A stretch of DNA of 64,000 nt. Origin: Sphingorhabdus profundilacus (GTDB lineage: Bacteria; Pseudomonadota; Alphaproteobacteria; Sphingomonadales; Sphingomonadaceae). Where the stretch lies: contig NZ_SDWJ01000002.1 in assembly GCF_009769755.1 (NCBI RefSeq), forward strand, positions 620,001 to 684,000, read 5' to 3'. The notes under the pieces were generated by a model. It was not told the origin of the DNA. It did no database searches and was given only the letters and a program-made list of their open reading frames with translations. Shown piece by piece: positions 1 through 8,703 of the stretch (within the stretch, counting starts at the first letter, position 1; every line of letters starts with the position of its first letter). Both the position numbers and the translations under genes were made by a program.

Positions 1-1
1 T

Positions 2-2011
2 GACTACGGCATGGGTGCGCGTGTCCTTCGCAGTCGCGCGCGGATCGATAAGACAGCCGCGTTGCGCCAGATTGGCGAACGCAGCGAAGAGTATATCTGG
101 AGTGCCGCTAAATGGTGGATTGACGAACTTGCGGCAAGCGATCCAGGCGGTCTGTCGCGTGCCGTCATGGACAATGCACTCAAGGGAAACGATCCGCTCA
201 CCGATATTGTGCTGTGTTATGGCAGGGCACCAGAGCTGATCGATCCCTCGACGCTCGAGTGGGTCCTTGATCAATTCGCCAATGCGCTACAAATTTACAA
301 CGACACAGACGCGGATGGCGAATTGGGTCCACTGGCTCACCCTCTTCGCTTCCTCACGAAATTGACCGAACCCTGGCAATTTGACCGCATCGCAAATCGC
401 GCCGGAAGCGTGCTTGAGCAAGAGTTGGTCCATCTTGCTACCGGACGGGAAGGCCGCACATCGCGGCTGCGCGATTCCGACGGGGTCGAATGCGAGCAGT
501 TGTTGGCAATGATTGCCGGCGAGGGGTATGACCGATTGGTACTTTCCGAGCTGCAGCGTCCTAATGTCTTTGGCCGGGAAGACGGTTACAAAGCTGCCCA
601 CTGGACAGGCAGTGACGCCGTCAAAACTGCGTTCATTTCAGCGCGTGAGACCGATGTTCCAGATGCCTACCGTAATGTTATTGCCATGCAGGCGCTGGCC
701 ATTCATCAGTGCGATGACGCGCTCGAGCAAATGGTCCGCGCGGGTGCTCCGATCTATGTGAACGCTGCTGAAATGCGAAGTGCAGACGGGCGGCCAACCG
801 AAAACCTGCGAGTACGCATCGAAACGCTCATCGCCAGTGGCGATCCCGAAGAGCAACGCATAGCGGCGAGGCTTGCTGGATTTTTGACTGAAGCGTCGCA
901 GGCAGAAATATTGCTCCCGCTTTTTATCGACCCCGATATCGGCGAAGGCGTCAAGCAGGTGATCATTGGTACATTCAACGCGCTCGGCTTTTATGATCCA
1001 TCGATGTTGCCTGTAGCGGTCCAGTTGATCACTGGCAGGATCGACGACGAGGCTCAGTTTCTTGCTGCTTTTCTGGCCGCCAAAGGCGACGGCGATGCCC
1101 GCAGGGCCGTCTCCCAGTGGCTTGCCGATCTCGATATGGGAACCTGGTCGCGGTCCCGCGATGCCTTTATCGCTCCACTTTTGCAGCATGACGACAGTCG
1201 TCCCGCCGTGATCGAGTTCCTGCAGCGATCAAGACAGGGCGGACATGTTTTGATTGAATCCCACTATCTCCGGTTGCTGGCGGAGAATGACGATCGCGAT
1301 GCGCATAAGGAACTGGTAGAGGCAGCCTACCGCCAACCACGTGCCTCTTTCCTGGCAACCGGTGCCGCCATCAACTATCTGCGTACCCAGGACAGCGACG
1401 AGGCATTCTTCGCAGCGCGACGTTACTTTGCCAGGCATGAATCGGTCGATGCAATTGCGTTGATGCTCGAAATCGACCCCGCGACCGCAGCTCCGCTGTT
1501 GGTGGAAGCTTACAGCCTGGCCAAGCCATCGTTGAAGTCGGCTATTGCTCGACAGTTGCGCACGCGCCTTCCTGCCGGGGACTGTAAGCGGATTATCGAT
1601 GCACTAGCGGTTCGCGAAACAGCATGCGACCGCCTCATAGCGACGGAGCTCGCCGGCTGGATGCCGCCTGGCATGGATTTTGGCTGGCTGGATACTTTCG
1701 CCGCAACAGGTAGCGCAAGGATAAGAGCGGCAGCGCGCACGAGCTTGCGCAAACGGTCTCGCGAGGCTGCGGCTATGGCACATCTCGCTGCAATGGGGCA
1801 TTCTCCAAAGCCGCTCAAATGGGCGAGACTGCTAACGATCTTTGACTGCGTCGATCCCTACTTCCTTTGGTCGAGCAACGATCCTGCTAGCCTGCAGGAT
1901 TTTGTTGATAACAACCCTCCCGAATTTCTGGTCGAGGCAAGGCAGTTGCACACACGCGCGACCAAGAAGCAAGATGATGCGGCAAAGCGGGCGGACAAAG
2001 ACGCTCAGTGA
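2..2011 (+). CDS. Large helical-repeat protein, function unknown (5' end outside window)
   Basis: The frame is open to the left edge, so the ATG at 11 may be internal and the protein may be longer than the 666 residues seen. I do not recognise a catalytic domain. The visible sequence is rich in Ala, Leu and Arg and reads as successive amphipathic helices of about 30-40 residues, the pattern of HEAT/ARM-like solenoids. No signal peptide or membrane segment is seen. The TGA ends two bases before the end of the convergent Fic gene, so the two genes are packed tail to tail. It could be the C-terminal helical part of a larger ATPase or sensor whose N-terminus lies upstream. The repeat fold is inferred from composition only. 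Confidence 0.6.
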   Translation, partial: DYGMGARVLRSRARIDKTAALRQIGERSEEYIWSAAKWWIDELAASDPGGLSRAVMDNALKGNDPLTDIVLCYGRAPELIDPSTLEWVLDQFANALQIYNDTDADGELGPLAHPLRFLTKLTEPWQFDRIANRAGSVLEQELVHLATGREGRTSRLRDSDGVECEQLLAMIAGEGYDRLVLSELQRPNVFGREDGYKAAHWTGSDAVKTAFISARETDVPDAYRNVIAMQALAIHQCDDALEQMVRAGAPIYVNAAEMRSADGRPTENLRVRIETLIASGDPEEQRIAARLAGFLTEASQAEILLPLFIDPDIGEGVKQVIIGTFNALGFYDPSMLPVAVQLITGRIDDEAQFLAAFLAAKGDGDARRAVSQWLADLDMGTWSRSRDAFIAPLLQHDDSRPAVIEFLQRSRQGGHVLIESHYLRLLAENDDRDAHKELVEAAYRQPRASFLATGAAINYLRTQDSDEAFFAARRYFARHESVDAIALMLEIDPATAAPLLVEAYSLAKPSLKSAIARQLRTRLPAGDCKRIIDALAVRETACDRLIATELAGWMPPGMDFGWLDTFAATGSARIRAAARTSLRKRSREAAAMAHLAAMGHSPKPLKWARLLTIFDCVDPYFLWSSNDPASLQDFVDNNPPEFLVEARQLHTRATKKQDDAAKRADKDAQ

Positions 2012-2013
2012 CG

Positions 2014-2709
2014 TTATTCGTCTGGAATACCGGAGCCTGGTCTATCGAAAGGACCGGCAAGCCAAGTGCTCAGATACTCGGCAACCATGGCAATGAATTG
2101 TTCCCTCTGGTTTTCAGCCGCTCGGGTGAACATCTCCAAGGGCAAGGCTAACAGCCGGTCATAGGACCGTGGATGAATCGCGAAGCGCGGCAAAAGGGGA
2201 ATGCCCAGCTCGACTGCGGCGGCCGCGAATAGGATTCTCTGGATGTGCCCGTTTCCGTCCAGGAACGGGTGGAGCTTTCCCCACCAGCAGAAGAGATGGG
2301 TGAGCATAAGCAGTTGGGTATAAGTTGGCGCATGGTGCGCTTCTTGAATTTCTTGCGTGATCTGCCGGAGCAGAAAGTCGACCTTGTCCGGCAACCCCTC
2401 AGGCGCTTCAAAAGCAAAATGCCCACCCGGCTTGAACAGCATTGGCGCCGATATCTCACGTTTTTCGAGCGACGTGGCGACTGTTCCTCGATAGGTCCCG
2501 GCATATTCTGGATGTGAATCGGGCGCGAAATCTCTGAAAAGCGAAGCATGTAGGTCGCGCGGATCGGTTAGGATGGCGCGGCGATAGTCGACATTATTTT
2601 GCAGATTTCGAAAAACTTCTGCTGCCGCAAGTTGCATGGCTTCGTCATAGCCTTCAGCCGAATGCACCTGCCAGGGCGGATATATTGTCATCCTATTGCT
2701 AAGTTCCAA
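2014..2709 (-). CDS. Fic/DOC family protein
   Basis: Fic proteins usually transfer AMP or another nucleotide moiety from a nucleotide to a hydroxyl side chain of a target protein. Residues 147-158 read HPFLDGNGHIQR, the Fic signature HPFx(D/E)GNG(K/R)xxR with the catalytic His and the final Arg kept. The residue after GNG is His rather than Lys or Arg, which is unusual because that position contacts phosphate. About 230 residues is a normal single-domain size. No inhibitory (S/T)xxxE(G/N) helix is obvious. The start could be the TTG at 2709 or the ATG at 2691. It is the last gene of a three-gene minus-strand operon, 16 bases after the metalloprotease-like gene. Target and activity are unknown. 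Confidence 0.85.
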   Translation of the reverse strand: MELSNRMTIYPPWQVHSAEGYDEAMQLAAAEVFRNLQNNVDYRRAILTDPRDLHASLFRDFAPDSHPEYAGTYRGTVATSLEKREISAPMLFKPGGHFAFEAPEGLPDKVDFLLRQITQEIQEAHHAPTYTQLLMLTHLFCWWGKLHPFLDGNGHIQRILFAAAAVELGIPLLPRFAIHPRSYDRLLALPLEMFTRAAENQREQFIAMVAEYLSTWLAGPFDRPGSGIPDE

Positions 2710-2725
2710 GGCGCCATATCACGCA

Positions 2726-3742
2726 TTACGAGTCCGGCATCGTTTCGGGTGTGAAAGGAATTGAAATGCACCACTCACCCGACGACTGATAGAAATGAAT
2801 GCCGCCGAGTTCAAAGGCTTCGCGTGCAACATCGATGAGTGGCGCAAAGACATCCTGATCCACGCTCCATTCTGCTTGGCTTTCCCACAATGAGCGGCAG
2901 TGCCGCCGTAGCGCATCGGCAAGCTCGGCATAGCCGGCCTCTTCAACTGCGGCCTGGGCATCTGGAAAATCATGCCAATCCAAATTGTCGGCATCCATCC
3001 CGCCAAATAGATAGGCTATGGCTTTCAAAGGTTGGCACAATTCACCGCCAGCTTCGCTGATAATACGCTGATTATCGCCGTGAATCCGGTAGGCCGTTAT
3101 ATACGCGTGCGCCCGTTCAAGCGCGCCGGGCACGACGGCGATGACAGTTGCGGAATGCTGCTCATTCTGGAGCGGAGCGAACGGCGCCGACAGCCGGCAG
3201 ACCGCATACTCATCCCAGCAAATGTTCGCGATCTGAAATAGCACCGCGCGTTCGAAATCTGCAATCACTGCCCCGAGGCGTGCATCCGGCACGACCACAT
3301 CAAGCTGTGCGTTGACTTGAACATGACCGCATTCATGAGCGATGATCCCTATAGCGCTCTTGCGATCGTCATCAGTCGCAGCCTCTCCAGCGATAAGGGA
3401 GACGAGCATTTTGGCATTGAAAACCAGGTGACTTTTGCGGAATCCGTCTCGCATCACCTGACAGGTCTTTGCGACGCCTTGGAGTTCCTCGGTGTTGGTC
3501 CGATCCAACGGTTTAAGCCCCGCCATTCCTCGATCGATCTCGGCCAGTGCTGCGTCATAGTCGATGGCAATTGTTACACCATCAAGCGTAGAGAGATCGA
3601 TGAAGCTGCCGATGGTGGCCACACACTCGCCAACGGTCTTGCCAAGTTCAGTCGCGGCCTCACCGTTGCTGAAGCCCTTGACGATGACTGGTACCTGAGG
3701 CGTAGTTGTGGGTGGGAGATTGTCCCAGTCAATCTCGCGCAT
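2726..3742 (-). CDS. Putative zinc metallopeptidase with HECGH motif
   Basis: The 338-residue protein has no recognised family name, but residues 133-140 read IIAHECGH, a HExxH zinc-binding motif in a hydrophobic context. About 40 residues later WDEYA (Glu near 178) is a candidate third zinc ligand, as in gluzincin-type enzymes. The N-terminal 90 residues and C-terminal 130 residues are unassigned. No signal peptide or membrane segment is visible, so it is probably cytoplasmic. It starts four bases after a 90-residue protein and is followed by the Fic gene, so the three are probably co-transcribed. Proteolysis of a partner or regulator is inference; it could also be an inactive metal-binding domain. 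Confidence 0.6.
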   Translation of the reverse strand: MREIDWDNLPPTTTPQVPVIVKGFSNGEAATELGKTVGECVATIGSFIDLSTLDGVTIAIDYDAALAEIDRGMAGLKPLDRTNTEELQGVAKTCQVMRDGFRKSHLVFNAKMLVSLIAGEAATDDDRKSAIGIIAHECGHVQVNAQLDVVVPDARLGAVIADFERAVLFQIANICWDEYAVCRLSAPFAPLQNEQHSATVIAVVPGALERAHAYITAYRIHGDNQRIISEAGGELCQPLKAIAYLFGGMDADNLDWHDFPDAQAAVEEAGYAELADALRRHCRSLWESQAEWSVDQDVFAPLIDVAREAFELGGIHFYQSSGEWCISIPFTPETMPDS

Positions 3743-3746
3743 CGCT

Positions 3747-4019
3747 TCAGCGTTTCAACCGAACGCAAAGGCGCCGGGCCGGCTCGCGGAAGGCGTGCTC
3801 GCCGCCCTCCAGAATGTCGCAACCTGCCTTGCGGATCGCCGGGTCCTCGAGATTACCGGAGCGATAACCGATCAGTGGCAACTGGCCGACTGGATGGGTG
3901 CCAGCATGCGCGACGATGATCTGGTCCGCATCGGTATTGATTACGAGATTTGCGTTGCGCGGGTCCCATTGCAGCCAAGTTACGCCGATATCTAAATTGG
4001 GCATCTCGTGCTCAGCCAT
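3747..4019 (-). CDS. Small protein of unknown function, first gene of Fic operon
   Basis: This is a 90-residue protein with no domain I recognise. The N-terminal half is acidic and contains a short strand-rich stretch (roughly residues 10-45). The C-terminal 25 residues are rich in Arg. There is no clear ribosome binding site before the ATG at 4019; the ATG for residue 6 is preceded by GAGCACGAG and may be the true start. It ends four bases before the metalloprotease-like gene. Position suggests a partner, substrate or antidote of the proteins encoded downstream, but the sequence gives no direct support for that. Confidence 0.45.
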   Translation of the reverse strand: MAEHEMPNLDIGVTWLQWDPRNANLVINTDADQIIVAHAGTHPVGQLPLIGYRSGNLEDPAIRKAGCDILEGGEHAFREPARRLCVRLKR

Positions 4020-4456
4020 TTTTTGAAACTATCCGCAATCAAGCGCGTTGACCTGATCAGCTTCGACCTCGCCGCAGTGGTTATGATTAGGGTCGCACGT
4101 TGCGGAAGATTGGATTCGATTCGTCATCTTCTTTTTCTAGCATCTTCTTATACCACTTGACACTTTCATCAATCAGATTGGATTTTCACGTCTTGGCTGT
4201 TTGGTCGGCCCTACGATGAGGCAACAAACTGCAACGGGTTCCCGACTCGACGGTAAAACGCTAGAAGCGATTCGACGTTGCACGTTCGCATTGCGCGGTA
4301 CCAATTTGGGCAAATGATAGCGATTGTCTCCGAAAGGTCAGGCTGCAAAAAATTGCGAAATTAACAAACTAAATCAAAATGATAACATAATGACGGCCTC
4401 ATTTACGGAAGCGCTCTTGAAAAAATATTTTTTCGCTATTTATTTCAATTAGTTAG
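4020..4456. other. AT-rich intergenic region, divergent promoters likely
   Basis: This 437-base gap separates two divergent genes. No open frame of interest, tRNA or terminator is seen. The part from about 4330 to 4450 is much richer in A and T than the surroundings, with runs such as AAAAAATATTTTTTCG near 4420, as expected for promoter DNA or a binding site for nucleoid proteins. I cannot place a specific promoter with confidence. Confidence 0.4.
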
Positions 4457-4978
4457 ATGTCATCAAAACAATCGAGTGGGAATGATGGCGGCATGAAGCG
4501 CATCGATGGCGCGATTTCCGGCGGGTGCCAATGCGGCGCGGTGCGCTATCATGCGACCGCCGTGCTCGACTCGTCGCACATCTGCCATTGCCGGATGTGC
4601 CAGAAAGCAGTCGGCAATTTCTTCGCCGCCTTGATCGGCATCCCGCGCGACGCCTTTACATGGACGCGGGGTACGCCCGCACTCTACCAAAGCTCTGATC
4701 CCGTCACCCGCGGATTTTGCGCTGATTGCGGCACGCCACTGCTCTATGACTATACAACGAGCGCGCATCTGAATGTCACCACCGGATCGCTTGACGACCC
4801 GTCCGCCTTCCCGCCACAGGTGCAATTCGGGGCGGAGGGACGGATGCCGTGGTTCGCGGATATCGGCGGACTGGCCGATGAAGGCAGCACCGAAGAGACC
4901 ATGGCGGAGCATGTCGCGCAGATCCGCGCCAGCAATCACCAGCATCCCGACCATGATACCGACCAATGGCCAAACTGA
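4457..4978 (+). CDS. GFA/CENP-V family zinc protein
   Basis: Members of this family bind zinc through paired cysteines and include glutathione-dependent formaldehyde-activating enzyme homologues; most have no proven substrate. Here the cysteine pattern is clear: CQCG near residue 24, CHCRMC near 44-49 and CADCG near 88-92. The 173-residue length is slightly long because of an N-terminal tail. The ATG at 4493 (residue 13) is an alternative start and gives a more usual length. It overlaps the next gene by 13 bases and heads a four-gene run ending with the phosphodiesterase. A soluble cytoplasmic location is likely. Confidence 0.85.
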   Translation: MSSKQSSGNDGGMKRIDGAISGGCQCGAVRYHATAVLDSSHICHCRMCQKAVGNFFAALIGIPRDAFTWTRGTPALYQSSDPVTRGFCADCGTPLLYDYTTSAHLNVTTGSLDDPSAFPPQVQFGAEGRMPWFADIGGLADEGSTEETMAEHVAQIRASNHQHPDHDTDQWPN

Positions 4979-5193
4979 TGCCGCAAACGCCCGATCTTTC
5001 CGCCAGCCAGTTGAGCGAGATCATCGAGATGGCGCTATCCGACCATGTCAGCTTTGGCCAGATAACGCAGCAGCATGGCGTTACACCAGACCAGATAAAG
5101 TCTATCATGCGTGAAAATCTGAAACCGGGAAGTTACCAAAGCTGGCGCAAGCGTGTGCGCGAATTTGGCGACCGGAGGGAGCATTATAAATGA
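4966..5193 (+). CDS. DUF2805 (TIGR03643) family protein
   Basis: This 75-residue protein matches the small DUF2805 family, which I recall from its LSEIIEMALSDHVSF and SWRKRVREFGDRREHY-like segments. The central part, with GVTPDQIKSIMR, looks like a helix-turn-helix. No biochemical role is established to my knowledge. It overlaps the preceding GFA gene by 13 bases and the ArsC-like gene by four bases (ATGA), so translation is probably coupled along the operon. Confidence 0.8.
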   Translation: MAKLMPQTPDLSASQLSEIIEMALSDHVSFGQITQQHGVTPDQIKSIMRENLKPGSYQSWRKRVREFGDRREHYK

Positions 5194-5537
5194 CGATAAC
5201 CCTATATGGCATACCCAATTGCGATACTGTCAAAAAGGCACGGCAATATCTGGGCGACCGGGGAATCGCATTCCATTTTCATGATTATAAAAAAGACGGG
5301 ATCGCAATTGAAACTCTGGAACGATGGATCGAACAGGTCGGTTGGGAAAAGTTACTCAACAAGGCCGGTACGACTTTCAAAAAACTCGCCGATGCGGATA
5401 AGATCGGCATCGACACAGATAAGGCGATTGCGCTGATGCAAGCCAACCCGTCGATGATCAAGCGCCCCGTCGTCGAGGGCGGTCCCAATTTGCTGGTCGG
5501 ATTCAATCCTGAAATCTATGATCGAGAGGAGCTTTGA
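5190..5537 (+). CDS. ArsC/Spx-family reductase (YffB-like)
   Basis: The protein is a thioredoxin-fold member of the ArsC/Spx/YffB group. It opens with a beta strand and the motif YGIPNCDTVKKA, placing a single conserved Cys near residue 10, followed by a family-typical MIKRPVVEGG loop near residues 89-98. At 115 residues it has the usual length. YffB-type members are thought to be glutathione-dependent thiol reductases; arsenate reduction is not supported by any neighbouring ars gene. The start overlaps the DUF2805 stop, and the end lies just before the phosphodiesterase start. Confidence 0.85.
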   Translation: MTITLYGIPNCDTVKKARQYLGDRGIAFHFHDYKKDGIAIETLERWIEQVGWEKLLNKAGTTFKKLADADKIGIDTDKAIALMQANPSMIKRPVVEGGPNLLVGFNPEIYDREEL

Positions 5538-5544
5538 AGCCACA

Positions 5545-6612
5545 ATGAAACTGCTGTTGCCATTTCTCTGTGCCGCCCTTCTGTCCTCATGTTCTGCTTC
5601 GGAGAGCCAAGCCATGCAAAAAACCACTGACGGCCCCGTCATCATTATCGCGCACCGTGGGGCCAGCGGAGAACGCCCTGAGCATAGTATCGCCAGCTAC
5701 ACATTGGCGATTGAGCAAGGCGCCGATTTTATCGAGCCAGATCTGGTGCTGACCAAGGACGCCGTGCTCGTCGCGCGGCACGAGAATGAAATTTCGGAAA
5801 CAACCGATGTTGCCACAAAAGCGGAATTTGCGAACCGCAAGACCAGCAAGATAATCGATGGCCAGAAAATGACCGGCTGGTTTACCGAAGATTTCACCCT
5901 TGCCGAGTTGAAAACCCTGCGCGTGAAGGAACGGCTACCGCAACTGCGTGGTGCCAACACTGCCTATGACGGGCAATTCGAAATTCCGACATTTGAAGAA
6001 ATTTTGGACCTTGCAAAAACATATGGGGCAAAGTCCGGTCGGATCATTGGTGTATATCCGGAAACCAAGCATCCGTCCTATTTTGCTTCAATTGGCCTTC
6101 CGCATGAGGCACCGTTACTGGCGCTATTGCAACGCTATGGCCTTGTTGAAAAGACATCGCCAATATTTATCCAGTCATTCGAAGTGGAAAACCTCAAGGC
6201 TTTGCGCGCCAAAACAAAGGTGCGACTGATCCAATTACTGGATGAAAAAGGCAGCCCGGCCGACAGGCCCGATCTCACTTATCCGGAAATGGCAACAGCC
6301 GAGGGATTGCAGGCGATTGCGACCTATGCCGACGGAATTGGCCCCAATAAGGCGCTGGTCATTCCACGTAATCTGCTGGGCAATCTGGGCACCCCCACAA
6401 ACCTTGTCCGTGATGCACATAAGGCAGGCCTTGCTGTCCATCCATGGACTTTCCGTCGCGAAAATTACTTCCTGCCGCTCAGTGCAAAATCGGGTGTCGA
6501 CCCGCGGGCTGCGGGTGATCTGGCGGCGGAAATCAGGGCCTTTATTGCCACTGGCATTGATGGACTTTTCAGCGACAATCCAGCCGAAGCGGTTGCGGCC
6601 GCCAAACGCTAA
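5545..6612 (+). CDS. glpQ: Glycerophosphodiester phosphodiesterase, lipoprotein
   Basis: The enzyme hydrolyses glycerophosphodiesters to glycerol-3-phosphate and an alcohol. The ATG at 5545 gives a clean lipoprotein signal, MKLLLPFLCAALLSSC, with the lipobox Cys at residue 16, so it is probably anchored in the cell envelope. The catalytic region is present: AHRGASGERPEHS, then IEPDLVLTKD and a later RHE, matching the HRG, E-x-D and H elements of the family. At about 355 residues it resembles periplasmic GlpQ. Its stop overlaps the end of the convergent transporter gene by four bases. Confidence 0.9.
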   Translation: MKLLLPFLCAALLSSCSASESQAMQKTTDGPVIIIAHRGASGERPEHSIASYTLAIEQGADFIEPDLVLTKDAVLVARHENEISETTDVATKAEFANRKTSKIIDGQKMTGWFTEDFTLAELKTLRVKERLPQLRGANTAYDGQFEIPTFEEILDLAKTYGAKSGRIIGVYPETKHPSYFASIGLPHEAPLLALLQRYGLVEKTSPIFIQSFEVENLKALRAKTKVRLIQLLDEKGSPADRPDLTYPEMATAEGLQAIATYADGIGPNKALVIPRNLLGNLGTPTNLVRDAHKAGLAVHPWTFRRENYFLPLSAKSGVDPRAAGDLAAEIRAFIATGIDGLFSDNPAEAVAAAKR

Positions 6613-7823
6613 TCGGCATGCCGGTTCAAGGTTCGCCATAAAGTTAGGACGGCAATTGCCATCAATGTCGCCGCAAGCATGTAAGGGGCGCCCGGGAAAA
6701 ATAGCCCGACTTTATCGGCATATGCCCCGAACACTCCGGTCATGGTCGGCGGACCGAGGATTGCGGTCAAGCTGACCACACTGCCAATCGCGCCTTGCAG
6801 CTCCCCTTGCGAATCTTCGGCTATTTTGACCGTCATCAAACTTTGCATTGAAGGAAATGTAAGGCCGCTGATCGCCCCGATTATGAGCCCTGTGATCATC
6901 ATGGCGGATGAAGTGGCAAAGCCAATAACAAGATAGCTTGGGATGGCGAAAATCAAGCTCCAGACGGCTGTCCGCACCGCGCCGAAACGGCTAATGACTT
7001 TACCGACCAAAACGCCTTGGATCACGGCGAGAAGCATGCCGAACAAGGCAACCGTCGCACCGATGGTCAATGGACCCCAATCGAATTTCAAAGCGCCATA
7101 ATAGCTCCAGACAGCGAAGTTTGCCTGCGCGGCAAATTGCATGAAGAAAATTGTGATGAGGCAACCGAGAACCAGAGGCGTCTTTGACATTTGTACCATA
7201 GTGCCAAATGGATTTGCTCTTGAAAGGCTGAATCTTCGGCGTTTTTCCACCGGTAAAGTTTCCTTTAACGCATAAGCGCCATAGGCTGCGCCCATCAGGC
7301 TCAATACACTGGCGACGATGAATGGCACCCGATCGCCGAGCAGCCCGAATGCACCGCCAAGCGCCGGACCGAGTACAAAACCCGCCGCGCCTGCCCCACC
7401 GAGCACGCCATAAACTGCGCCCCGTTTATCCGGAGGGACAATGTCAGCAACGCAGCTATTTGCAGCAGCCCATGTCGCCCCCATGATGCCGGAAATCATG
7501 CGCCCCAAAAACAGCCACGCGAGCGTGGGTGCCCATGCCATTACCGCATAATCAATTCCCAAAGTGGTCAGCGTTACGAGCAAAATCGGCCGACGCCCGA
7601 AACGATCCGACAGACCGCCGATTACTGGCGAGAAAAAGAACTGCATGATGGCATAAGCAAAAAGCAGCCAACCACCAATTTCAGCGGCACGGTCAAGCCC
7701 TTCATGACTCAAATTCATAACGAGCCGGGGCATGACAGGCACAATCAAACCGATACCTGCCATGTCGATGAAGACGATGAAGGCAATAAGGCCTAGCGCC
7801 GGGCGATTTGCTGTTTTATCCAT
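6609..7823 (-). CDS. MFS exporter, TetA (TCR/Tet) subfamily
   Basis: This is a 12-helix major facilitator protein of the drug:H+ antiporter type. The N-terminal helix contains FIVFIDMAGIGLIVPVMPRL, and the loop after helix 2 reads GGLSDRFGRRPIL, the TetA-type motif A. A proline- and glycine-rich GAAGFVLGPALGG segment in helix 5 matches motif C of antiporters. I chose the ATG at 7823 because it follows a G-rich binding site and gives a normal 404-residue protein; an in-frame ATG lies ten codons upstream. Substrate cannot be named: many chromosomal TCR/Tet members do not give tetracycline resistance. Confidence 0.85.
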   Translation of the reverse strand: MDKTANRPALGLIAFIVFIDMAGIGLIVPVMPRLVMNLSHEGLDRAAEIGGWLLFAYAIMQFFFSPVIGGLSDRFGRRPILLVTLTTLGIDYAVMAWAPTLAWLFLGRMISGIMGATWAAANSCVADIVPPDKRGAVYGVLGGAGAAGFVLGPALGGAFGLLGDRVPFIVASVLSLMGAAYGAYALKETLPVEKRRRFSLSRANPFGTMVQMSKTPLVLGCLITIFFMQFAAQANFAVWSYYGALKFDWGPLTIGATVALFGMLLAVIQGVLVGKVISRFGAVRTAVWSLIFAIPSYLVIGFATSSAMMITGLIIGAISGLTFPSMQSLMTVKIAEDSQGELQGAIGSVVSLTAILGPPTMTGVFGAYADKVGLFFPGAPYMLAATLMAIAVLTLWRTLNRHAD

Positions 7824-7931
7824 CAGGCCCCCATATCTGTGGGGTAACCCCATGATTTTCAGTCGTCAAGTTGAAGGCCAAGGAAGCCGGGGAGCATTAT
7901 TCAGGCCTTCGGTGCTGCGCGGCACTTTCGG

Positions 7932-8153
7932 TTAGGGGATATCATCTTGCCATCGGAACACATCTTCCAAAGATTTTCCGAACACATGGGCAATGCGGAA
8001 CGCGACTTCTAAGGACGGGGAGTATCGGCCTTGTTCAATTGCTGCGATGGTCTGGCGCGTCACACCAACCTTGTCCCCAAGGTCCCCTTGCGTCATTTCA
8101 CCGGCCAGAAAACGCAATGTCTTTATTTCGTTGCTGAAGGGTATATGTGCCAT
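7932..8153 (-). CDS. Xre-family regulator (YgzD/YozG-like)
   Basis: The short protein (73 residues) is almost entirely a Cro/CI-type helix-turn-helix: TQGDLGDKVGVTRQTIAAIEQGRYSPS spans the recognition region and is followed by a FGKSLEDVF segment. The ATG at 8153 is the start expected for this family; a longer frame upstream is antisense noise. It begins two bases after the stop of the membrane protein gene, and such pairs of a small Xre regulator with a small multi-helix membrane protein are common. The regulator probably represses its own operon through the inverted repeat before 8578. Confidence 0.88.
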   Translation of the reverse strand: MAHIPFSNEIKTLRFLAGEMTQGDLGDKVGVTRQTIAAIEQGRYSPSLEVAFRIAHVFGKSLEDVFRWQDDIP

Positions 8154-8155
8154 GC

Positions 8156-8578
8156 TCAAGCACCTTTGCGATAGAAATATAGCTGCGAGCCGACCCGGAT
8201 GACTTCCGACACAACAAGGGTGGCGATCAGGATATTGACCGAATATCCGAAGCCTATGCCATTTATCAGGAAAAATATATTGGCCCACACGCCCAGTACC
8301 AGCGGGTAATAGGCCATGTGCGTTCCCCGCAGATGGATTGTTTTCTCTCGCTCATCCTCTTTCAAATTGGCTTCTTTTGGTGTGCGGATGGCGAAAAATA
8401 CGGTCCCGGCGATCATCGGGACAAGGAATATGATGGTTACCGGTATCAGCATTCCCACGGCCGTCCATACGCCCTGCTGTGTATTGGCAATAGTCCAAGG
8501 GTACGCCAAAAAGTACCAGCCAAAAGCCACAATCAAACCGAAAAGTGCGACCCAATGTATTTTTTCGCGAAAGGACAT
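8156..8578 (-). CDS. Small membrane protein paired with Xre regulator
   Basis: The 140-residue protein has four predicted membrane helices, near residues 10-27, 40-63, 90-107 and 113-128, with a charged loop between the second and third (KEANLKEDEREKTIH). This resembles the DUF2178-like proteins found beside YgzD-type regulators, although I cannot confirm the family. The function is unknown. It is the first gene of a two-gene operon, with the regulator starting two bases after its stop codon. Confidence 0.7.
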   Translation of the reverse strand: MSFREKIHWVALFGLIVAFGWYFLAYPWTIANTQQGVWTAVGMLIPVTIIFLVPMIAGTVFFAIRTPKEANLKEDEREKTIHLRGTHMAYYPLVLGVWANIFFLINGIGFGYSVNILIATLVVSEVIRVGSQLYFYRKGA

Positions 8579-8591
8579 TTCCCATCTCCAA

Positions 8592-8639
8592 TGTTAATTG
8601 ATTCGCACTCAATGTTATATATAATTAACACCGAGTCAA
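8592..8639 (-). promoter_or_regulatory. Promoter and candidate operator of the Xre operon
   Basis: On the minus strand TTGACT (8634-8639) is a good -35 element and an AT-rich TATATAAC stretch follows as a candidate -10. The flanks TGTTAATT (8592-8599) and AATTAACA (8623-8630) form an eight-base inverted repeat around the start region, a plausible binding site for the operon's own regulator. Spacing is approximate. Confidence 0.45.
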
Positions 8640-8703
8640 ATTTTTATGACATATTTTCGCTTCGTGCTTTTGCAATGCCGGATTAACCGCTAAGCCGCCG
8701 CGC

